56,949 bases of DNA from NCBI GenBank assembly GCA_943704425.1, contig CALSCP010000121.1, positions 1 to 56,949 on the forward strand, read 5' to 3'. The translations under genes were made by a program, and so were the position numbers. The stretch comes from Ministeria vibrans ATCC 50519. Lineage: Eukaryota; Opisthokonta; Filasterea. The notes under the pieces were generated by a model. It did not search any database, had not been told where the DNA came from, and saw nothing but the letters and a program-made list of their open reading frames with translations. This document shows positions 1 through 10,125 of this stretch, piece after piece (positions within the stretch are counted from its first letter, which is position 1; each line of letters begins with the position of its first letter).

Positions 1-3000
1 CAAGAGCGTGGCGATTGCACGCGCAGGCGCAATTCAGCCGATTGTTGCGCTCCTTTTGGTTGGAACCGACAGCGCAAAAGAGAAGGCGGCGGAGACGCTG
101 CTCAACCTGTCTCACAACAAGGACAACGAAGTGGCCATTGCACGCGCAGGTGCAATTGAACCGCTGATTGCTGTGTTGCGCAGTGGAACCGACACCGCCA
201 AGGAGAAGGCAGCAAGTGCACTGTGGAGCCTGGCTGTCAACGACGACAACAAAGTCACCATTGCACACGCAGGTGCAATTCAACCGCTGATTGCTCTTTT
301 GCGCAGTGGAGCCGCCGGCGCCAAGGAGTACGCCGCGGGTGCGCTGAGGAATCTGGCTCGCAACAAGGACAACAGAGTGACCATTGCACTCGCAGGCGCA
401 ATTCAGCCGATTGTTGCGCTCCTTTTGGTTGGAACCGACAGCGCAAAAGAGAAGGCGGCGGAGACGCTGCTCAACCTGGCTCACAACAAAGACAACAGAG
501 TCACCATTGCACGCGCAGGTGCAATTGAACCGCTGATTGCTGTGTTGCGCAGTGGAACCGCCGGCGCCAAGGAGTACGCCGCCGGTGCGCTGGGGAACCT
601 GGCTCGCAACAAGGACAACCAAGTGACCATTGCACGCGCTGGTGCAATTGAACCGCTGATTGCTGTGTTGCGCAATGGAACCGACAGGGCCAAGGAGGAG
701 GCGGCCGGTGCGCTGTCCAACCTGGCTGTCAACGACGACAACCAAGTGGCCATTCCACGCGCAGGTGCAATTGAACCACTGATTGCTGTGTTGCGCAGTG
801 GAACCGACAGGGCCAAGGAGAAGGCGGCCGGTGCACTGTGGAGCCTGGCTGTCAACGACGACAACGAAGTGGCCATTGCACGCGCAGGTGCAATTGAACC
901 GCTGATTGCTGTGTTGCGCAATGGAACCGACAGCGCCAAGGAGTACGCGGCGGGTGCACTATCCAACCTGGCTGTCAACGACGACGACCAAGTCACCATT
1001 GCACGCGCAGGTGCAATTGAACCGCTGATTGCTGTGTTGCGCAATGGAACCGCCGGAGCCAAGGAGTACGCGGCGGGTGCGCTGTCCAACCTGGCTGTCA
1101 ATGACGACAACAAAGTGACCATTGCACGCGCAGATGCAATTGAACCGCTGATTGCTGTGTTGCGCAATGGAACCGACAGTGCCAAGGAGAAGGCGGCCGG
1201 TGCACTGTGGAACCTGGCTGTCAACGACGACAACCAAGGCACCATTGCACGCGCAGGTGCAATTGAACCGCTGATTGCTGTGTTGCGCAATGGAACCCGC
1301 AGCGCCAAGGAGAAGGCGGCCGGTACACTGTGGAGCCTGGCTCGCAACGACAACAACAAAGTCACCATTGCACGCGCAGGTGCAATTGAACCGCTGATTG
1401 TTGTTTTGCGCAGTGGAACCGCCGGAGCCAAGGAGTACGCGGCGGGTGCGCTGTCCAACCTGGCTGTCAACGACGACAACGAAGTGGCCATCGCACGCGC
1501 AGGTGCAATTGTACCGCTGATTGCTGTGTTGCGCAATGGAACCGACAGCGCCAAGGAGCACGCGGCGGGTGCGCTAGCCAATCTGGCGGGCAATGACGAC
1601 AACCAAGTGGCGATTGCACGCGCAGGTGCAATTGAACCGCTGATTGCTGTGTTGCGCAGTGGAACCGAGTGTGCCAAGGAGGAGGCGGCGGGTGCGCTAA
1701 GGAACCTGGCCATCAACGACAACAACGTCGTGGCCATTGCACGCGCAGGTGCAATTGAACCGCTGATTGCTGTGTTACGTAGTGGAACCGACAGCGCCAA
1801 GGAGTACGCCGCTGGTGCTCTGGGGAACCTCGCTGTCAGCGATGACATCCAAGTGGCCATTGCACGCGCAGGTGCAATTGAACCGCTGATTGCTGTGTTG
1901 CTCAGTGGAGCTGACAATGCCAAGGAGAGGGCGGCGGATACGCTGAGGATTCTGGCTCGCAACGACAACAACAAAGTCACCATTGCACGAGCAGGTGCAA
2001 TTGCCCCGCTGATTGCTGTGTTGCGCAGTGGAACCGACAGCGCCAAGGCGAACGCGGCGGGTGCACTATCCAACCTGGCTGTCAACGATGACAACGAGGT
2101 GACCATTGCACGTGCAGGTGCAATTAGACCGCTGATTGCTATGTTGCACAGTGGAACCGATAGTGCGAAGGAGAAGGCGGCAGGCGCGCTGTCCAACCTG
2201 GCGGTCAATGGCTACAACAAAATCACCATTGCACGCGCAGGTGCAATTGCCCCGCTGATTGCTTTGTTGCGCAGTGGAACCGACAGCGTCAAGGAGGAGG
2301 CGGCAGGTGCGCTCTCCAACCTGGCCGGCAACGATAACAATGAAGTGGACATTGCACGCGCCGGTGCAATTGTACCGCTGATTGCTGTGTTGCGCAGTGG
2401 AACTAACAGCGCCAAGGAGAAGGCCGCGGGTGCACTGTGGAACCTGGCCGTCAACATTCATAACAAGGTGTTAATTGCACGCGCAGGTGCAATTGAACCG
2501 ATGATTATTGTGTTGAGCAGTGGAACCGACAGCGCCAAGGAGTACGCCGCGGGCGCTCTGGCCAACTTGGCGGTCAACGGCGACAACAAAGTGACCATTG
2601 CACGTGCAGGTGCAATTGGACCGCTGATTGCCGTGTTGCGCAGTGGAGCCGACAGCGCTAAGGAGATGGCGGCGGGTGCGCTGTCCAACTTGGCGGGCAA
2701 TGACGACAACGAAGTGGCCATTGCACGCGCAGGTGCAATTGAACCGCTGATTGCTGTGTTACGCAGTGGAACCGCCGGCGCCAAGGAGAACGCCGCGGGT
2801 GCGCTGAGGAATCTGGCTGTCAACAAGCACAACAAAGTGGCCATTGCACGCGCAGGTGCAATTGAACCGCTGATTTCTCTTTTGTGCAGTGGAACCGACA
2901 GCGCGAAGGAGAAGGCGGCGGGTGCGTTGTCCAACCTGGCCGTCAACGTTAACGATGACAACAAAGTGGCTATTGCACGCGCAGGTGCAATTGGACCGCT

Positions 3001-3937
3001 GATTACCGTGCTGCGCTACGGAAGCGACAGCGCTAAGGAAAACGCGGCGGATGCGCTGTGCAGCTTGGCCCTCAACTACGACAACAAAGTGGCCATTGCA
3101 CGCGCAGGTGCGATTGAACCGTTGATTTCTCTGTTGCGCAGTGGAACTAACAGGGCCAAGGTGGTGGCGGCGGGTGCACTGAGGAACCTTGCTTTCAACG
3201 ACGACAATTACAACAAAGTCACCATTGCACGCGCAGGTGCAATTGAACCGCTGATTGCTGTGTTGCGCAGTGGAACCGACAGCGCCAAGGAGGAGGCGGC
3301 GTGTGCGCTGTCTAACCTGGCTGGCAACGACGACAACGAAGTGGCCATCGCACGCGCAGGTGCAATTGAACCGCTGATTGCTGTGTTGCGCAATGGAACC
3401 GACAGCGCCAAGGAAAAGGCGGCGGGTGCGCTGTCCAACCTGGCTGTCAACGACGACAACAAAGTGACCATTGCACGCGCAGGTGCGATTGAACCGCTGA
3501 TTGCTGTGCTGCGCAGTGGAACCGACAGCGCCAAGAAGAACGCGGCGGGTGCGCTGTCCAACCTGGCTGTCAACGACGACAATGAAGTGGCCATTGTACG
3601 TGCAGGTGCAATTGAACCGCTGATTGCTGTGTTGCGTAGCGGGATCGACAGCGCCAAGGACTACGCGGCGAGTGCGCTGAGGAACCTGGCGTTCAGCGAC
3701 GACGCCCAAGTGACCATCGCACGCTCAGGTGCGATTGAGGCAGCGGTGGCTCTTCTGAACAGTGAGAGTGCACCCGATCAGTCAAAAGAGACCATTGTGC
3801 GGCTCTTACTCCGATTGTCAAATGGCAATGGTATCAACAAGTCGGCCATCCAACAGAGTGGTGCCCTGGCCGCTCTGACCAACATGGCTATTGCAGGGTC
3901 CGCGTTAGCCAAGGAAGCTGTCATTCGTCTTCTTTGA
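1..3937 (+). CDS. Giant Armadillo-repeat protein, 3' part (5' end outside window)
   Basis: The frame is open from the left edge (first full codon at base 2) to TGA at 3935-3937, so the true start lies upstream and about 1,311 residues are visible. Almost the whole protein is a tandem array of about 31 Armadillo repeats of 41-42 residues, with the core IARAGAIEPLIAVLRSGT followed by AKExAAGALxNLAxNDDN. The last two units are diverged (ending near LLRLSNGNGINKSAIQQSGA) and look like a C-terminal cap. ARM superhelices bind peptides or partner proteins, as in Vac8, importin alpha and beta-catenin. The extreme regularity here is like large protist ARM arrays rather than any single named family. 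No signal peptide, membrane segment or second domain is visible. A few repeats have short insertions (VNVNDDN, DDNYNK). No intron is seen in the visible part. The partner is unknown. Confidence 0.9.
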   Translation, partial: KSVAIARAGAIQPIVALLLVGTDSAKEKAAETLLNLSHNKDNEVAIARAGAIEPLIAVLRSGTDTAKEKAASALWSLAVNDDNKVTIAHAGAIQPLIALLRSGAAGAKEYAAGALRNLARNKDNRVTIALAGAIQPIVALLLVGTDSAKEKAAETLLNLAHNKDNRVTIARAGAIEPLIAVLRSGTAGAKEYAAGALGNLARNKDNQVTIARAGAIEPLIAVLRNGTDRAKEEAAGALSNLAVNDDNQVAIPRAGAIEPLIAVLRSGTDRAKEKAAGALWSLAVNDDNEVAIARAGAIEPLIAVLRNGTDSAKEYAAGALSNLAVNDDDQVTIARAGAIEPLIAVLRNGTAGAKEYAAGALSNLAVNDDNKVTIARADAIEPLIAVLRNGTDSAKEKAAGALWNLAVNDDNQGTIARAGAIEPLIAVLRNGTRSAKEKAAGTLWSLARNDNNKVTIARAGAIEPLIVVLRSGTAGAKEYAAGALSNLAVNDDNEVAIARAGAIVPLIAVLRNGTDSAKEHAAGALANLAGNDDNQVAIARAGAIEPLIAVLRSGTECAKEEAAGALRNLAINDNNVVAIARAGAIEPLIAVLRSGTDSAKEYAAGALGNLAVSDDIQVAIARAGAIEPLIAVLLSGADNAKERAADTLRILARNDNNKVTIARAGAIAPLIAVLRSGTDSAKANAAGALSNLAVNDDNEVTIARAGAIRPLIAMLHSGTDSAKEKAAGALSNLAVNGYNKITIARAGAIAPLIALLRSGTDSVKEEAAGALSNLAGNDNNEVDIARAGAIVPLIAVLRSGTNSAKEKAAGALWNLAVNIHNKVLIARAGAIEPMIIVLSSGTDSAKEYAAGALANLAVNGDNKVTIARAGAIGPLIAVLRSGADSAKEMAAGALSNLAGNDDNEVAIARAGAIEPLIAVLRSGTAGAKENAAGALRNLAVNKHNKVAIARAGAIEPLISLLCSGTDSAKEKAAGALSNLAVNVNDDNKVAIARAGAIGPLITVLRYGSDSAKENAADALCSLALNYDNKVAIARAGAIEPLISLLRSGTNRAKVVAAGALRNLAFNDDNYNKVTIARAGAIEPLIAVLRSGTDSAKEEAACALSNLAGNDDNEVAIARAGAIEPLIAVLRNGTDSAKEKAAGALSNLAVNDDNKVTIARAGAIEPLIAVLRSGTDSAKKNAAGALSNLAVNDDNEVAIVRAGAIEPLIAVLRSGIDSAKDYAASALRNLAFSDDAQVTIARSGAIEAAVALLNSESAPDQSKETIVRLLLRLSNGNGINKSAIQQSGALAALTNMAIAGSALAKEAVIRLL
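8..3760 (+). repeat. Tandem 126-bp coding repeats (ARM units)
   Basis: About thirty head-to-tail units of roughly 126 bases encode the Armadillo repeats. Long stretches such as gcaggtgcaattgaaccgct recur nearly unchanged in most units. This DNA-level similarity goes beyond what protein constraint needs, which suggests recent unequal exchange or gene conversion. A few units are 3-6 bases longer, for example around 2945-2960 and 3205-3215. Confidence 0.9.
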
Positions 3938-4780
3938 TTCGAAATCGTCTGAGAGAACAGCATCTTTTATCATTCGGATTGAGTATATGTATTATAATAC
4001 AACAGAGAGTAATGGTATTTTCAATGCACTTAAATAAAAAACAACCTTTGTCCTGAACGACACAACGAATTCATCCTGACGTGCGACACCAAGGAAACAC
4101 AACAGTGCCCTCTTGGCTATGATGTGTGCTTTGCTGAATGCGTATAGAACGGAAGTTCGGATCTTTCTTGTCTTATTCCTTGCTTGAGTAATTGTTTTGC
4201 GACGCACGGAAGCGCAACGTAAGCCGTAGAATATCTGTGAATTTCAATCACCTGATTTGTGACTATACGTCTTTAGAATTAATTGTTGGCAACTATCTGT
4301 TTCTCTTCTGATTCCTCCAACTCAGCTGAGGCTCTCGGAGAATCCGCGAAGCACGGACGCGTCATGCAGCGCGCGTCAGCCGTAGTTACATCTGTTTCAC
4401 ACACACGCACACAGTTTCTTCCTCCTTCTTCTTTTGCTCCCTCCAACTCCGCCGAGGCTCTCGGGGAATACGACCAAGCCGATCTAGATTCTAGTTGACT
4501 AATATGTATGCAATCCTGAATGGGAGGCTTTAGCGCATAACGAGTCGCGTTGGGCGAACATTTTGGAGTCTTTATTTGATCGAATGAAACTCTAAGATAT
4601 AGCTGTTCTATGAGTTAACGACGAGTATATGGCGTATGCGGTATGGCGTATGTCTTTATTGAGGTGATGTTTTTGGATGCTTTTGATACTGTGATACCGT
4701 CATTACGTCCGTCTGTGGAGTCAAAACAGTGCCAACTTATTCGAAAGGTCAAAGATCAATCAGTATTAATTCTTGATTCT
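3938..4780. other. Intergenic region, 843 bp
   Basis: It lies between the ARM gene stop and the start of the C39-like peptidase. It is AT-rich at both ends. I see no convincing exon, tRNA or other RNA gene. The only internal structure noted is a 30-base imperfect duplication (4314-4343 and 4440-4469, three mismatches), plus a short CA/CG run near 4400. It presumably holds the 3' UTR of the ARM gene and the promoter of the next gene. Confidence 0.6.
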
Positions 4781-5247
4781 ATGCTGGCCCTGGCCCTCGT
4801 CCTCCTTGTTGCCTCGTCCATCTCGGAGTCCGCTCCCATTTCCTATCCGCGTTTCATGCAGGTCGGTTGAAATCGTAAACCGCAATGCTCATCCATTTGC
4901 TCTTTCCCCTCCTTACGACAGTGCGACCCTCAATGGGGTCCCGACGCCATGGGAATCGTTGGAAAGGGTCATCGTTCGACTGTGTGTGGCGAAGGATGCG
5001 CCATGTCATGTGTGGCAATGGCTCTCTCCGCTCTGGAAGTCAAAATCGACGGCGACGAATCGACTCCGGGCTCTCTCAACGCATTCCTCGTCAAGTACAC
5101 ACACACACTCAGCACACTCAGCACATTACGCACCCACAACGAGCACATACTAATCACACACGATGCACAAGGCACATGCTAATCACACACACACCACATA
5201 CGTACATATATATATATATACAAAAACACACTAAGCACATACATATT

Positions 5248-5287
<40 letters not shown>

Positions 5288-6208
5288 TATATATACAAGC
5301 ACTGATGCATTGTTGCTCACATTTACCGTAGAGAATCTTTGTACACTTGCGCCGGCGGTGATTGTGACAATCTAATTTTGCAAGCACCGCAAGTTTTGAC
5401 GGACCGCTTGCAGTTTGTGAGCGAATCTCGCACCTTGCCGAGTCTCACTACGATTGCACACGATGTGAACAACGCCAAGCGTGTCTATCTGGCGCACGTG
5501 CGCAACGGAACTCACTTTGTGCTGGTGACAGGCGTCAACGAGGCGAGTGCCGGTCGCGAACTCACCGTCAACGATCCTTTCTACAATACTACCACCTACG
5601 CCTATGGCGACGTCCTCGACTTCATTATCTACGACATTCTCGCCGCACCCTCACCCACCGGCACAGTGTCACACGACTACCCGCTTTACAAGCAGGTAAA
5701 AGGATAATATTATCATGGTTTCACTGAAACATATTCGCAGTGTGATGCAAAGTGGGGTGGCGACGTCATGGAAGTCAAGACAGTCTGCGACGTAGGGTGT
5801 CTGATGAGCTCAGTCTCCATGGCGCTGCACGGGTGGGGCATTTCTATTGAGGGAGCGCCAGCCAACCCGGGCACGCTCAACGCCTGGTTGCGCACCCACC
5901 AGGGCTACGTGGGTGGCGACGACCTGGACGAGGCTGCCGTGCCGCGCATCAACTCATCGTGGATCCGCTGGCCGCAGGACGGCATGCACCCCACCAACGA
6001 CCTGCCCCTTGAGACCATCCGCGCCTACCTCGTCCGCCAGCGCGTTGTCATTGCCAACGTCGACCATGGCCACCACTTTGTTCTTGTGACCGCCTTCCAC
6101 GCCAACAACGAGACGCTCTTTGTCAACGACCCTGGCTTTGCCCGCACCACCTACTCCTACCACGACGACGTTGTTGGCTGGCGCATCTACGACATGGGTC
6201 CCCAGTAA
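4781..6208 (+). CDS. Secreted protein with two tandem C39-like cysteine peptidase domains
   Basis: Four exons are inferred: 4781-4861, 4922-5094, 5332-5695 and 5741-6208 (phases 0, 2, 0), giving 361 residues. Residues 1-20 (MLALALVLLVASSISESA) are a signal peptide. Two homologous domains follow, each beginning CDxxWGxD. Each has a cysteine segment (VCGEGCAMSCVAMAL in the first, VCDVGCLMSSVSMAL in the second), a histidine segment (THFVLVTG, HHFVLVTA) and a downstream NDP motif. These match the Cys/His/Asp order of the papain-like peptidase C39 (C39_2) family, and the Cys in GC[AL]MS is the likely nucleophile. C39-like enzymes usually cleave peptides near Gly-Gly sites. Secretion suggests an extracellular or vacuolar role, but the substrate is unknown. 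The intron splitting domain 1 carries a CA/TA microsatellite. The assignment rests on motifs, without alignment. Confidence 0.75.
5095..5331 (+). repeat. Intronic CA/TA microsatellite
   Basis: Intron 2 of the C39-like gene contains several short CA-rich runs, a (TA)n run near 5207-5220 and an uninterrupted (CA)n run near 5250-5283. Donor GTACAC at 5095 and acceptor CCGTAG ending at 5331 bound it. The run is prone to length variation but is removed by splicing. Confidence 0.8.
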
Positions 6209-6330
6209 AGACGATACAGAAAAATACTTTTTCAACTGAGCTGATCTGAACTTTGAAGGAAGTAAACTTTCTGAATAATTAATAAGATGATTGCGAATTC
6301 TGAAAAATTAATTTTTTTCAATTTTCTCTC

Positions 6331-7274
6331 ATGTCGTTCTCTACTTCGCCCCCCGCGGCCCCAGGCGACGCTTCGGCTTCAACATCCACCGATGCACCTC
6401 TCGTCGCAACCACAAGGTAACTTTTTTTCAGCTCAGTTTGAACTTTTTTTTTTTTTTTTTTTTTTTTTGAAATTGATTACGAACTTTTTTCCTTTCTTTT
6501 ACGTTTGTAGCGTAAGCGTCAAGGTGGGCATCGTCGGCGACAGTGAGATTGGCAAGACCTCCTTCATGGTCAAGTATGTGGAGGACGTCTTTGACAAGGA
6601 ATACACGCAAACGCTCGGTAGGACGCAAAACCCATTTCAAAAAAACGCGAGAGAGAAAAACTTACTCTCTTGTGTCGTCGCCAGGAGTCAATTTCATGGA
6701 AAAGGCGATCCTGGTGCGCAGCTCGGAGATCAATTTCTCGATCTGGGACCTGGGCGGGCAGCGTGAGTTCATCTCGATGCTCCCGTTTGTCGTCAATGAA
6801 GCGATTGCCATTCTGTTTCTGTTTGATCTGACCAACAAGGAGACGCTCGACGCCGTCCGCGAGTGGTATCGTCAGAGCCGCGGCTTCAACAGGGTATGCG
6901 CTGGGCGGTGGCGTCCACGACCCCTTTTTTGCACAAACTGTGTTAAAAACATAACAGTGCATTAATTTTCAACTCACTGACTGTCTCTTTCGCTTTTTTT
7001 TTTCCTCTCTCTTTTTTCTCTTCAGACGGCCATTCCCATTCTCGTCGGCACCAAATACGATCTCTTCATTGACAAAGACTTTGAGTTCCAAGAGGAAGTC
7101 ACCAAGCAGGCGCGACGCTATGCACGGGCCATGAGATCCCCTCTCGTCTTCTGCTCCTCCATGGTCAACATCAACGTGAGCAAAATCTTCAAGATTATCC
7201 TCAGCAAAGCCTTTGGACTCCGTTGCGTCATTCCCATGATTCACGACATTGGCGATCCCATCCTCGAGTACTAG
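6331..7274 (+). CDS. Spg1/Tem1-family small GTPase
   Basis: Four exons are inferred: 6331-6416, 6511-6617, 6685-6893 and 7026-7274, giving 216 residues ending in TAG. Ras-fold motifs are complete. The P-loop is GDSEIGKTS, switch I is TLGVNFMEK, switch II is [10 protein letters not shown]4 is GTKYDLF instead of NKxD, and G5 is CSS. TLGVNFMEK, the WDLGGQREF core and GTKYD are hallmarks of fission yeast Spg1 / budding yeast Tem1 and their protist and plant relatives. This GTPase acts at spindle poles to start the septation-initiation / mitotic-exit kinase cascade. No C-terminal CAAX cysteine is present (it ends DIGDPILEY), as is usual for this family. The first 28 residues are a Ser/Pro/Ala-rich extension. 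The preceding gene ends 122 bases upstream on the same strand. Confidence 0.93.
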
Positions 7275-7275
7275 T

Positions 7276-7303
7276 CACACACACACACACACACACACAC
7301 ACA
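7276..7303. repeat. (CA)n microsatellite after GTPase stop
   Basis: A short run of alternating CA begins directly after the TAG of the GTPase gene. It lies in the 76-base spacer between the convergent GTPase and acyltransferase genes, so it is probably transcribed in the 3' UTR of the former. Confidence 0.85.
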
Positions 7304-7350
7304 TAAGAGCCGTACACTATGTAACAGAATTGAACACAATAATAGTTATT

Positions 7351-9482
7351 TTAATTTTGGTCTTTCGTTTTCTCGTCTTCCTCCTTTTTCTCCTCTTCCT
7401 CCTCTTCCTCATCGTCGTCCTTGAGCATCCCCGTCGTCACAGCCCCCTCCAACGGCACTTCAGTCGAAGACAATGTTGACGAGACGGGTGCAGGAACCAC
7501 CACCACAACCTTGGAGCGACGCGCCTGCTCCTCCAACGCAGCAGATCGCTCACGATCCACTCGCTCCACCTCACGCAACCGTTCAAGGCGCGCCTGTTCC
7601 TGCGCCTCCGCGAGTTCCCGCTCCGCAGCCTGTGCCGCGCGATGGCGCTCCACCTCCGCATCAAAGAAAAGCACACTGTCTCGTCCCAGCGAGTCCAGCA
7701 GATTGCCCAGTGTCCAGTACGACCCAATGCGATGCGATTGGTCCACCATCAGCGTCAGCTCCTGCACATACGCCTCCACTGTCGCATCGCTCACGTGCGC
7801 CGGCGCATACAGACAGCTCCATGACACAGAGTCCACCACAGACGGAATCAATTCTACAGTTTAAGTGAGAAGTGAATAAAAGAGAAACAGAGGAAAGAGA
7901 AGAAGAAGGGAAAAAGAAAGAAAACGATGCACAGAGAGAAAGAGAGAGAGATAGAGATGAGAGCATACCAAAGTAAGCGGGCACAAAAGAGGTTGTGCCG
8001 TGGGCAATATGAACACCCGAAAGAGTCACGTCGGGCCCATATGTGCGGTCGGGGAAGGGGAAGGCACCCGCAGAGGCGAGGGTGACGGGAGCCAGAACGG
8101 CGGAGGGAAGGTCGTGAAGAAGACGGGCGCAGGCGGGAATGTCGCTGGTCAGCGAGTGCCACGCGCGCTCGTTGACAGCGATGCTGTTAGGCTGTTCGTT
8201 GCGCGTCAGGGCTGTTTGAATGATGGCAACGACGTCCCAAAATCGACTGGAAGGGTTCAGCGTGACGCGGACCAGACTCAGAGGGACTGTAAGAGGTGCA
8301 ATGGCAAATGGGGGCAGTTTAGCGGGAGTAGCATTGCCGCGCAGAGACACGGGAACATTGATGGTCATGGTAAACTCTGGGCCGTGTGGCGTCGGCTTGG
8401 TTGGACCATGGCGAATGTGGTGAGGGGCGCTGAGGAAGCACACGGCAGCAGCCATGACGGATGCCACATGCACGTTGCGCTGCATGCACACTTGGAGCAC
8501 CTGGAACGAGACAAAAGATTTTTTTTTAAAACAAAATGAAGAAGAAGAGAGAGAAGAGGTTTGAGCAGTCTGATAATAATTAATATCTCGTTGTGTGACT
8601 TGAATACTTTTGTAAAGTTCTCGGGAGTCCCTTGCGTAAAGTGATGCGCAATGCACACGTCGGGGCCTGTGCTGACCGAGTGGCGCACGGGAAAGGACGG
8701 TGGACTGTGCAGAGTGCGTTCGAGAAAGAAGCGAGCGGTTTTGCTGGCAAAGAGTTTGACGAGAGGAAGTCCGGTGGGAAAAAGAAGCGCCTCGGGAGTG
8801 GGCGGCACAGGGTACGTCGTGGCGGCGTCGCGCGCCTCGTTGCTCATAGCACACGCGGCTGTTAGCAGTTCGTGGATAATGGTGTGGCCGGAGGAGGCGT
8901 CGGCGAGCACCGAGTGAAACACAATCACCAGTTGGTGTGCGTTGTCGTGCGCCACAGGGACGACACGCCACAGCGGACCGCTGAGGTCGGAGAAGCCGCG
9001 TGAGAGCTCTTCGCTCACGACTGCACGCCACGGTTTGGGTACCACCGGCAACACCATAGAGGCACAGTCCCAGTTGGTCTCGGGAACGGGCACAAAGGTC
9101 GCCGGGGGAAGCACCGGTGGCGGCGGCGGCTTGTCATCGCCAAACAGTCGCGCAAGGCCCGTCTTAGGCGCTGGCGGTGGTGCACGCGCCAACATCTCGC
9201 GATGGTGTTGCTCGTTCGCCGCACGGTCCTCGTCGTTCGTCACGTGTACACCCACGCGCAGCATGGGGTGGCGGCGCATGCAGTAATGCACGGCAGTCAC
9301 GAGCTGTTCGCTCGACGGCAGCGACGAGACGTGCGCCACCGCAATCGACGCAACCGGGTCGGACTCACCGCGAATTTGCGCCTGCCACGCAGGAACATGC
9401 TGCGGATAGATGTCGCCAAAGATGCTGATGAGCTCGGGACCCGTCAGCGGGCGTGTCACCTCGCGCGCAATCGGAGGTCGCA

Positions 9483-9517
<35 letters not shown>

Positions 9518-9786
9518 GCCTCAGGGTGAACTACCGACGCTGGCATGGCCGCCGTGGTCGCCGGCGCCACTGCCGCGCCACTCCCTGGCGCCACGGCAGC
9601 TGCAGCAGGGGCCCTGGCAGGCGGTGTGGCCTCACCTTGCGCTGTCGTGCTGCTTTTCTCTTCGTCTGAAGTTTCGTTTTGTTCTGTCGTCTCCGCATCG
9701 ACATTCACCGTGTCGTCCAGCGACACCTCAACAATAGACGTATCAAGATCGTCACCGCTCTCATCCTTAGCCTCGGGGTCCATCAT
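7351..9786 (-). CDS. Condensation-type (CoA-dependent acyltransferase fold) protein with coiled-coil tail
   Basis: Three exons on the minus strand are inferred: 9786-8608, 8500-7969 and 7853-7351 (phases 0 and 1), giving 737 residues. Residues 1-110 are acidic and low complexity, with an 11-residue poly-Q run. From REVTRPLTGPE onward the protein resembles the alcohol acetyltransferase / wax-ester-synthase / NRPS-condensation superfamily: an N-terminal half with a QLVTAVHYCMRRHPMLR helix, a putative active-site segment VFHSVLADASSG, and a second half with PEFTMTINVPVSLRG. The usual HHxxxDG reads HSxxxDA, so the second (catalytic) His is Ser. After about residue 570 there is a charged coiled coil (ERHRAAQAAERELAEAQEQA) and a run of Glu/Lys. 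Such proteins normally move acyl groups from CoA to alcohols or amines. Given the altered motif this one may be inactive or atypical. The substrate is unknown. Confidence 0.7.
9482..9519. repeat. CAG/CTG repeat encoding poly-Q
   Basis: An uninterrupted run of CTG on the plus strand (CAG on the coding minus strand) encodes the Gln run in the N-terminal tail of the acyltransferase-like protein. It is a typical slippage-prone codon repeat. Confidence 0.9.
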
Positions 9787-10125
9787 GCTTTGTCACACAA
9801 ACAATGAAAATAATTTTGATTTTTATAATTATATTATTTTTTTTCTTTGGATGACTCAAGATAATCAAAGTCAAAATATAACAAAACGTTAAAATAAACC
9901 CCTTCTTCAATACATCTAACATCCTCGAACTTCGACACTTTGACAGCTTTGTAGTTTGTACCACTTGGCTGTCTGTCTGTCTGTCTGTCTGTCTTGGCAG
10001 TGAGAGTTGGCACTTGTTTGATGCAAGCGAATGATTTACTCGCTTTCGTCAATGAAATATAATAATAAAATATTATTATTATTTATTTTATTAATTAATC
10101 ATAATAATAATAATACAATATAACT
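9787..10125. other. Intergenic region with (TGTC)n microsatellite
   Basis: This 339-base AT-rich spacer separates the 3' end of the helicase gene from the 5' end of the acyltransferase gene (both minus strand). It holds about six copies of TGTC at roughly 9968-9994 and several AATAATAAT runs near 10050-10120. I see no gene in it. Confidence 0.7.

Noticed and set aside
481-2208. 575-codon open frame on the minus strand
   Set aside because: It mirrors the ARM repeats exactly in antisense and exists only because the 126-base unit lacks stops in that frame. Similar antisense frames cover 2212-3709.
4283-4498. 71-codon frame with a SNSAEALGE duplication
   Set aside because: It lacks an ATG near its start and has no recognisable domain. 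I treat it as intergenic.
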